Below are positions 58,101 to 64,000 of a stretch of 64,000 nt of DNA, piece after piece. The stretch covers positions 1,984,001 to 2,048,000 of the forward strand of contig NC_134942.1 of the NCBI RefSeq assembly GCF_051020765.1, read 5' to 3'. Every line of letters begins with the position of its first letter. Within the stretch, counting starts at the first letter, position 1. A program made the translations under genes and the position numbers. This stretch comes from Lasioglossum baleicum (taxonomy: Eukaryota > Arthropoda > Insecta > Hymenoptera > Halictidae). The notes under the pieces are model-generated. The model saw only the letters and a program-made list of their open reading frames with translations. It searched no databases and was not told the DNA's origin.

Positions 58101-60170
58101 TGCCGACGGCGATCCAAGTGCATTCAAAGCTATTAAGGTACAGTATATTATATTTTTAGTACGCTTTAAGCGTCTATACGTGATTATCTCTACACACACA
58201 ATAAGTATCAGAGATATAAAAGAATCTTCCAGATGTGTAAGTTGCGTGGTATCGTGGAGGACACATCTAGCGATGAGCGAATCGATTATCGCTAGATATG
58301 TTATCCATCATTTTCTTTACCAACAAAACATTTATCGATATTTCGATAACAAAGATTATGATAATTATAATTAATGATACGTTGCCATTTTTGGAATCAG
58401 ATTTATTACATTTTCGGCTATAAACATTTTTTTGTTTGTTATTGTTCATACAGATTACAGTTACTGCATTTACATTAGAGATCACGAGTTTGAAGTAGTT
58501 TGAACGTGTATCGAAACTTCACTTGTAACGTGTAACGAATATATACATACGTGTTTGAGTTCGTGTAATGTTTACTTATTGTTAGATACACGTGTACACG
58601 TATATTTTACCTAGATAGCACACGACGTCTTTAAGATGTCATTTTCACGTCGTTTTTACGTCTGTACGTCTTATGTCTCAAAAAGACAACTTTTAGACGT
58701 CTAAAAGACGCGTTTTTGGAGATGTCGTTTTTGTGCTATCTGGGTAAAATATACGTACCTACAACGTGTATCCGTGTATCGAAACACACGTAAGTATACA
58801 CGCGTACCTATTCGCTATCCGCTATCCGCTATTCGCATCCTACAATTAAGTAAACTGTCAAAAAATTGTAAGAAGGCTGTATCAATTCAACTGAGAGCAC
58901 TCGGGTGTTAAAATTGTAAAGATGGATTCGGTGGTTAAGTATGGAGTCAATGTCAAAAGAATAAATATAGGCGCAAGGATGCAATATAGACGCCACTTGT
59001 AATCATCCAATGCGCCACAGGTTGGCCACCCCTGCACTCGAATACGCATACACAATTGGCTTTTTTCACAGCCCCATGATTTGTACAAAGTCCAACCGAG
59101 CAACCTCCTTGCTGGTGTAGGTGTAAATTGACTCGCTACACATCGCAATGTGCCCTCCACGATACCGCGCAACTTCCATTCGAAACATTCTTTTATATCT
59201 CTAATACTTATAGAGAAATATGTAATCACGTGTAGACTTGTCAATTTTCAACCTATTCTATAATACATTGACTGAATTTGCAATTTTAAACTTAATGAAA
59301 AAATAAATGAAAATGGCTTATTAATTTAATTTCAAAAATTCAGGTGCGTTTTGCAAAACCTGTCCTTCCGGGTCAGACCTTGCGAACTGACATGTGGCAA
59401 AATGGAAATAGAATACATTTCCAAACATACATTACAGAAACAAATGTACCAGTCTTGACAGGTAAAAACATAAAAATTATCAATTATAACAAAAATCCCG
59501 CAAAATCTGTCGAATATAATAACCGACTTTCTAAATTTCTATTTTCTGCATGTATAGGTGCGTACATCGATTTAAAAGAAGTGAAAATTAAACAACTTGA
59601 AGTAAATTCTTGTTCCGGCAGTGAAAGCCTTGAAAGCGATGCGGTATTCAAGACTATAGGTGAATACGTGAAAACAAATCAGGAAGAAGTAAAAAGGGTC
59701 AATGCTGTCTTTGTTTATCACATTTTGTCAAAGGGAACGCAGCAAGCAACATGGAGTAAGTATTATTGCCATTGAAAATTGCTACATTTCAATTTATACA
59801 TTCAATTTATATATCATATGTCCTCTTTTTTTGATTTCACGCTATCATTGCGAATATTATTGATTTTAAAGCTTTGGACTTGAAGAAAGCCGAATTGTAT
59901 AAAGGAGAACCTACATCAGGGAAAGCCGACGCAACGCTGACAATTGAGGACACAGACATGATTCAAATGGTAAATTAGTTTTGAGTCTAAATGCATTTCT
60001 TAATCATTGTTGTTGCGAGATATTAATTCAATTGATTGTCCTCTCTTCAGGCTTTGGGTAAACTGAACCCTCAGATGGCATTCATGCGAGGAAAACTAAA
60101 GATTACTGGAAATATCATGCTTACTCAGAAATTAAGGACTCTTATGGAAGCCGCTAAATCGAAATTGTAA
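55167..60170 (+). CDS. HSD17B4: Peroxisomal multifunctional enzyme type 2 (D-bifunctional protein)
   Basis: Hydrates 2-enoyl-CoA and oxidises D-3-hydroxyacyl-CoA in peroxisomal beta-oxidation. Sixteen exons, in phase: 55167-55230, 55310-55447, 55908-56060, 56173-56445, 56560-56676, 56763-56893, 56984-57028, 57100-57157, 57230-57393, 57474-57597, 57688-57863, 57961-58137, 59344-59461, 59558-59755, 59872-59969, 60051-60170; 717 residues (human 736). The SDR domain has TGAGAGLGR (17-25), NNAG and YSAAK (Tyr166, Lys170). The hydratase-2 hot-dog domain has GDTNPLHID with catalytic Asp490 and His495. A SCP2-like domain follows from about 600. The C-terminus is SKL, a type 1 peroxisome signal. In the hydratase motif, Thr replaces the Trp of human GDWNPLHID. 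Exon 2 ends at an unusual GTTGTG donor. Confidence 0.95.
58172..59237. mobile_element. TIR element in HSD17B4 intron 12
   Basis: About 1066 bp with inverted ends GTCTATACGTGATTATCTCT and ATATGTAATCACGTGTAGAC. Subterminal AGAGATATAAAAGAATCTTC (58211) and its inverse CATTCTTTTATATCTC (59186) and GGTATCGTGGAGG against CCTCCACGATACC extend the arms to about 90 bp. No transposase recognised. A smaller palindromic element is nested in it. Confidence 0.8.
58601..58752. mobile_element. Nested palindromic mini-element rich in ACGTC
   Basis: 152 bp, ends TATATTTTACCTAGATAGCA and its inverse (TGCTATCTGGGTAAAATATA). The interior is packed with ACGTC/GACGT words (ACGACGTCTT, CACGTCG, ACGTCTGTACGTCT, TAGACGTCTA). 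Confidence 0.75.
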
Positions 60171-60343
60171 AGTCGGCAATATTAGTCGATAGTTTACAGT
60201 TTACACAATTGTTATAATATCGAGATATATTGTTATTTTTTACTATTCCAAATTTTTATACTTTTATAATTTTTAAGTAATACAATAAGGTTGAGGATGG
60301 AATATATTTAGCTATAGCTACGGTACAAATAATAATATGTATA

Positions 60344-60995
60344 CAGGTGGGTCACACCTAATGTTTTCACCTCAACTGAAATATCTTTGTTGTTTGTTTA
60401 ATGTAAGATACATTAAATGTCTTAAGGACAAAATCGAATGGTAAAATGGGGGGCTCACGCGACACCAAAAAACTTTTTGTTTTTATCTAATTTTTTTAGA
60501 TATATTAAGGTCACCTACATTTTTTTGAAATGGAACCACCCTTTTTTAAACACCTACAATGATAGTCCTTTTCGTTATGAATTCAGTGACAATGATTACT
60601 CAAGCTGATTCAAGGTCATGGACATTCCCTCAGAGCCCGTTTACTTACAGGCATGTATCGACGTATACGCAGGTACATAGACGGTGGTAGACGGCCATCA
60701 TTTTGTCATTCTGCTTCCATATTTTAGTTTTATACGTTTTTTCTGTCGGTGATCTTGAATCACTTTGAGTAATTATAGTCATTGAATTCGTAATGAAAGG
60801 AATTATCATTGGAGATGTTTAAAAAAGGGTGGTTCCATTTCAAAAAAATGAAGGTGACAGAACTTGATATATCTCTAAAAAAAGTATGTAAAAACAAAAA
60901 TTCTTCTGGTATCGTGCGAGCCCCATTTTACTTTTCGATTCAACTTTGAAAACAACAAAGATATTTGAGGTGAAAACGTTAGGTGCTCACCCGTG
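60344..60995. mobile_element. TIR element downstream of HSD17B4
   Basis: 652 bp flanked by TA, ends CAGGTGGGTCACACCTAATG and GTTAGGTGCTCACCCGTG. Inverted similarity runs over about 280 bp per arm (for example TGGTAAAATGGGG against CCCCATTTTAC and TTGAAATGGAACCACCCTTT against AAAGGGTGGTTCCATTTCAA). No coding region is recognised. The remaining DNA to 61711 is AT-rich without genes. Confidence 0.85.
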
Positions 60996-61711
60996 TATGT
61001 ATACACTTTTGTTGAAACAGAACACTCATTTTTATATGTTGGGTATAATAGTATTCGCTAGACGTACATAATTGCAATTAACGCCAGGCTTACAGGATCC
61101 ATCAAAATGATGGGTTCTAATATTTTTAATTAACGATGAGTAAGATTATAAAGACGCATCCATGAGGAATCATTCAACAAATCTATTGTTTCGGTTATAC
61201 TGTAAATCTGATGTTAAACTAAAAAAACGAGGGAATAAATTCTACTACTTTACAGTTGTGTAACAACATTTTATTTTTGTGAGAGTGGAAGAGAGAGGGA
61301 GTCTGGTAAATGGATTTGAAACCCTGAGGGGACCAAATAATTTTAAACAAGTACGCCAAACGACACAAATTGGAAACAAAAAGTGATCTAAAAGAAAGAC
61401 TTAGATTTTATTTGCTTTAATATAAACATGAGGAAATTTATATAAGGTGATGTCTCTGATCGATCGATTTATATAGATATCTTTTTTTAACAAATGTTAA
61501 AGAAAACATCTTAAATTTTTTAGAATTTATAAATTTTTAGAATCTAATAAATGGGTGAACTTTAATTTGTATTTTGAATATTTCTTCAGTTATCAGATGT
61601 GTACAAACTATTGCGACTGACTGTATGTACCTGCGCTTGTATATGTATTTTTATTTTAGATTGTATACACATGCACTACTCATATATCATATTAACTTAT
61701 AGTTGAAATTG

Positions 61712-62941
61712 CTAGTTTGTCTGTTTTTTTTTTAAATTTGTTTTTTGGTTGATAGGATTATGTTCCTTATTTTCTAGTCTTTGCTTTATCAAACTTATGA
61801 AATTTGATTCGTTATGCTGGTTTTTAACAAAATATTTTACCGTGATAGGTTTTTGGGAGAGTTTTTCCAAGTTTCTTTTTTCCATACAATCGCTTTCTAT
61901 GCTTTTTCGGCAATTATTACTATCGATACAATCAATATCATTAATTTGACTGTGTAAATATACTGGTTTTTCCTTCTGCAAAGGTATATCTTTTTTAAAA
62001 AATGTTTTAACAGGTCCTCGCATAGTAGTCTCCTCTGAATTTTGCATAGATTCTACTTTGTCTATACAGAGCGTTTCTTTAGATTCATCGTTTTCATTGG
62101 TTTCTACACGTTTTACAATAAATTCTGTACTGCAGGCTATAGCCACATTTTCATCGGATGTATCAAGACATGCTGTATCTTTGTTGGCGATTCGTCCTCC
62201 ATTTAAGAAGGCAGATATATTTTTTCGCCTCCACATTTTCGAAGTTCTCGGTATAAATTGTTTACACTTTCCTTCAAATAAAAATTCGCTCGTATCAATG
62301 CCTTGTATCTGTCCTTTCAAAAATTCTAAATACTTATTTAAGGCGGTGAAAAAATGTAATTTATCTGTCATTTTAGGAAAATTAGCACAACGAGCGCTAC
62401 TCGACGGCGTGACCCAAAGCGCAACATCTTCGATACGTTCGGGTTGTAACCCAAAATGGAAATCATTGCTTTTATTGACAAACACATCGTAGATACATTT
62501 GCCATTGAACACAGCGATCTTTGGTTTATAAGTCTTCAGTTTTTCCTTTACCGTTTCACTACCTTCTTTGATTTCTGTTCGCTTGAGATCAGCGGAAGAT
62601 CTTGTAGCCCGAGCAACAATATTCGTCAGACCGATCCCATATCGAGGAAGTTTATAATCTTCTTCGTATTTCAGACATCGAGGTGTTAGACCTGACTCAT
62701 GCAAAAGCTTGTAAAAATGATTACCAGGACCTGCATAATATCTACCACGATGCGCTGCCATCAAGCTAGGATTGATTCCGATGAAAATAATGTTCAAATT
62801 CATCTCGAGATAATCTGGCAAAGTATATCTTTGCACTTCTTCTTCTGATAATCCATCAAATCGATCGATTCTCTTTTTGGGCCTCTCCGGTTTTTCTATT
62901 AATGTTCGTCTTTTTAATTTGTTTAATTTAAGGGTGGACAT
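61712..62941 (-). CDS. TDG: G/T mismatch-specific thymine DNA glycosylase
   Basis: Removes thymine or uracil opposite guanine and oxidised methylcytosine bases in base-excision repair. One uninterrupted minus-strand frame from ATG 62941-62939 to the stop at 61712, 409 residues; an in-frame TAA lies nine codons upstream of the ATG, so the start is firm. The catalytic domain (about 45-205) has FIGINPSLMAAHRGRYYAGP with the key Asn57 (human Asn140), GIGLTNIVARATR, IAVFNGKCIYDVF and the insertion-loop motif TPSSSARCANFP. The C-terminal half (210-409) is low in complexity and not recognised. The intact gene is unusual in having no intron. Copy 2 of the 780-bp hAT-type element begins 164 bp upstream. 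Confidence 0.94.
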   Translation of the reverse strand: MSTLKLNKLKRRTLIEKPERPKKRIDRFDGLSEEEVQRYTLPDYLEMNLNIIFIGINPSLMAAHRGRYYAGPGNHFYKLLHESGLTPRCLKYEEDYKLPRYGIGLTNIVARATRSSADLKRTEIKEGSETVKEKLKTYKPKIAVFNGKCIYDVFVNKSNDFHFGLQPERIEDVALWVTPSSSARCANFPKMTDKLHFFTALNKYLEFLKGQIQGIDTSEFLFEGKCKQFIPRTSKMWRRKNISAFLNGGRIANKDTACLDTSDENVAIACSTEFIVKRVETNENDESKETLCIDKVESMQNSEETTMRGPVKTFFKKDIPLQKEKPVYLHSQINDIDCIDSNNCRKSIESDCMEKRNLEKLSQKPITVKYFVKNQHNESNFISLIKQRLENKEHNPINQKTNLKKKQTN

Positions 62942-63104
62942 GGCTTTACGCAAATTCAATCCCAAGATTTAGATAAGATGCAGTACATTCTCACGAATAT
63001 AAATATGTATATGAAGATATAAACATTGTATCATTCCAAATTCTTTTTAAATCACATCGGTAGAACTGTTTACCTGTGCAGTGTGGCCAGATTGATGTTG
63101 AAAC

Positions 63105-63883
63105 CAGTGTCGCCAGAAAGTGACCGAACCGTCACTCGAGGGGAATGCAAAGTACCCCCTCTCTGATGATCAGACTAATATGTAACACGTTGCGTGTGCG
63201 CGATGGAGACGCAACAACGACTGACATTTCGCAGGTTTTAGGTTATTGCCGCGTACCGTATCGTACCTATTATGTACATGTACCTACTTAATGAAATGAA
63301 TCATTTGGGTCGTTCTAAATAGAGACTGTAAACATTCTTTATTATAAATAAAATTAATTGTAACATGTGGGAGTTTCACTCGTGAAGCGAAGTATGAATG
63401 CTTACTATACGTACAATTGAAAAAATCTTGAAATCTGTATGTATGTAGTACTGAGTTACATTCCAGTAAAATCAATAAATCATAATATATTTTAACACTG
63501 TTAACCCTCATACGCTCCTCAAAAATAGTTGCATAAAAAAGACTGGGATATAAATTCACTCATTTCTCTTCTACACGATAAATTGACAAATTATGTTTTA
63601 TCTGTAACGTTACATTTTAAAGAAATACAACTCACAACATAGACATAAATGGATCAATAATTGAATAGTATGTGAAATAAGTAAATGGGCGAATTTTACG
63701 CGACAATAACCTAAAACCTGCGAAATGTCATGTCATTGTTGCGTCCCCATCGCGCACGCGCAACGTGTCTTCCATTGGCCCCACTATATCCCCGTCGCGC
63801 ACGCGCAACGTGTCACATATTACTCTGGTCATCAGAGAGGGGGTACATCATCTCACCGTGATTCCCCTCATCTGGCGACACTG
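63105..63883 (+). mobile_element. hAT-type non-autonomous element, copy 2
   Basis: 779 bp, same family and orientation as 6062-6850, ends CAGTGTCGCCAGA and TCTGGCGACACTG. Perfect 8-bp target duplication GTTGAAAC (63097-63104 and 63884-63891). It has the full right-hand inverse of the subterminal region (AACGTGTCACATATTACTCT), partly lost in copy 1. Sits just upstream of TDG. Confidence 0.95.
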
Positions 63884-64000
63884 GTTGAAACCAACATCTT
63901 TTCCCCCTCCAGGCTCTCCACCTTATCCCCTTCCACTATCCTATTCCACCGTTCAGTCAGTGCGCCCAGATTCCACGCTTTTTTTCGCGCATGCGCGTCA

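Overview
This window is nuclear DNA from an animal. The best guess is an insect, probably a hymenopteran. It is AT-rich, its genes have many short GT-AG introns, and it carries mariner remnants and many small inverted-repeat transposons. The metazoan orthologues are HUWE1, Lin-7, RAE1, PMVK, RpL29, HSD17B4, PNPLA8, IMMP1L and TDG. The order-level assignment is inference. All exon models below were built by eye from splice sites, reading phase and remembered family sequences.

Layout. 1-1995: a broken, intron-containing MULE-type transposase gene whose last exon is duplicated around a mariner scrap. 2402-4135: a satellite block made of 31-, 24- and 42-bp units with a 272-bp higher-order repeat. 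4141-6053: repeat-rich DNA with no recognised gene. 6062-6850: a hAT-type non-autonomous element. 7938-8641: IMMP1L (+). 9375-12955: PNPLA8 (+). 12956-15585: intergenic. 15586-16766: Lin-7 (-), head to head with HUWE1. 17050-42269: HUWE1 (+), 47 coding exons, about 4211 residues, ending in a HECT domain. 42270-45886: HUWE1 3' side, including a pair of long perfect hairpins. 45887-47424: RAE1 (-). 47425-50938: nested inverted-repeat elements. 50939-52096: PMVK (-). 52548-53012: RpL29 (-). 53458-54502: a short hAT-type element and a 356-bp palindrome. 55167-60170: HSD17B4 (+), ending in SKL. 61712-62941: TDG (-), in one exon. 63105-63883: a second copy of the 780-bp hAT-type element.

The host genes are housekeeping and do not form one pathway. 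They cover mitochondrial presequence cleavage (IMMP1L), lipid remodelling (PNPLA8), polarity scaffolding (Lin-7), ubiquitin ligation (HUWE1), mRNA export and mitosis (RAE1), mevalonate metabolism (PMVK), translation (RpL29), peroxisomal beta-oxidation (HSD17B4) and DNA repair or demethylation (TDG).

The most unusual content is the mobile and structural DNA. At least six small inverted-repeat families occur here, several more than once within HUWE1 introns. Two hAT-like families have perfect 8-bp target duplications at both of their copies. There are very long, nearly perfect inverted repeats (296-bp arms with one mismatch, and a 356-bp palindrome). A tandem pair of hairpins differs by compensating changes. 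The satellite is dense in NRF1-like and E-box motifs. I found no CRISPR array and no convincing intact RNA gene.
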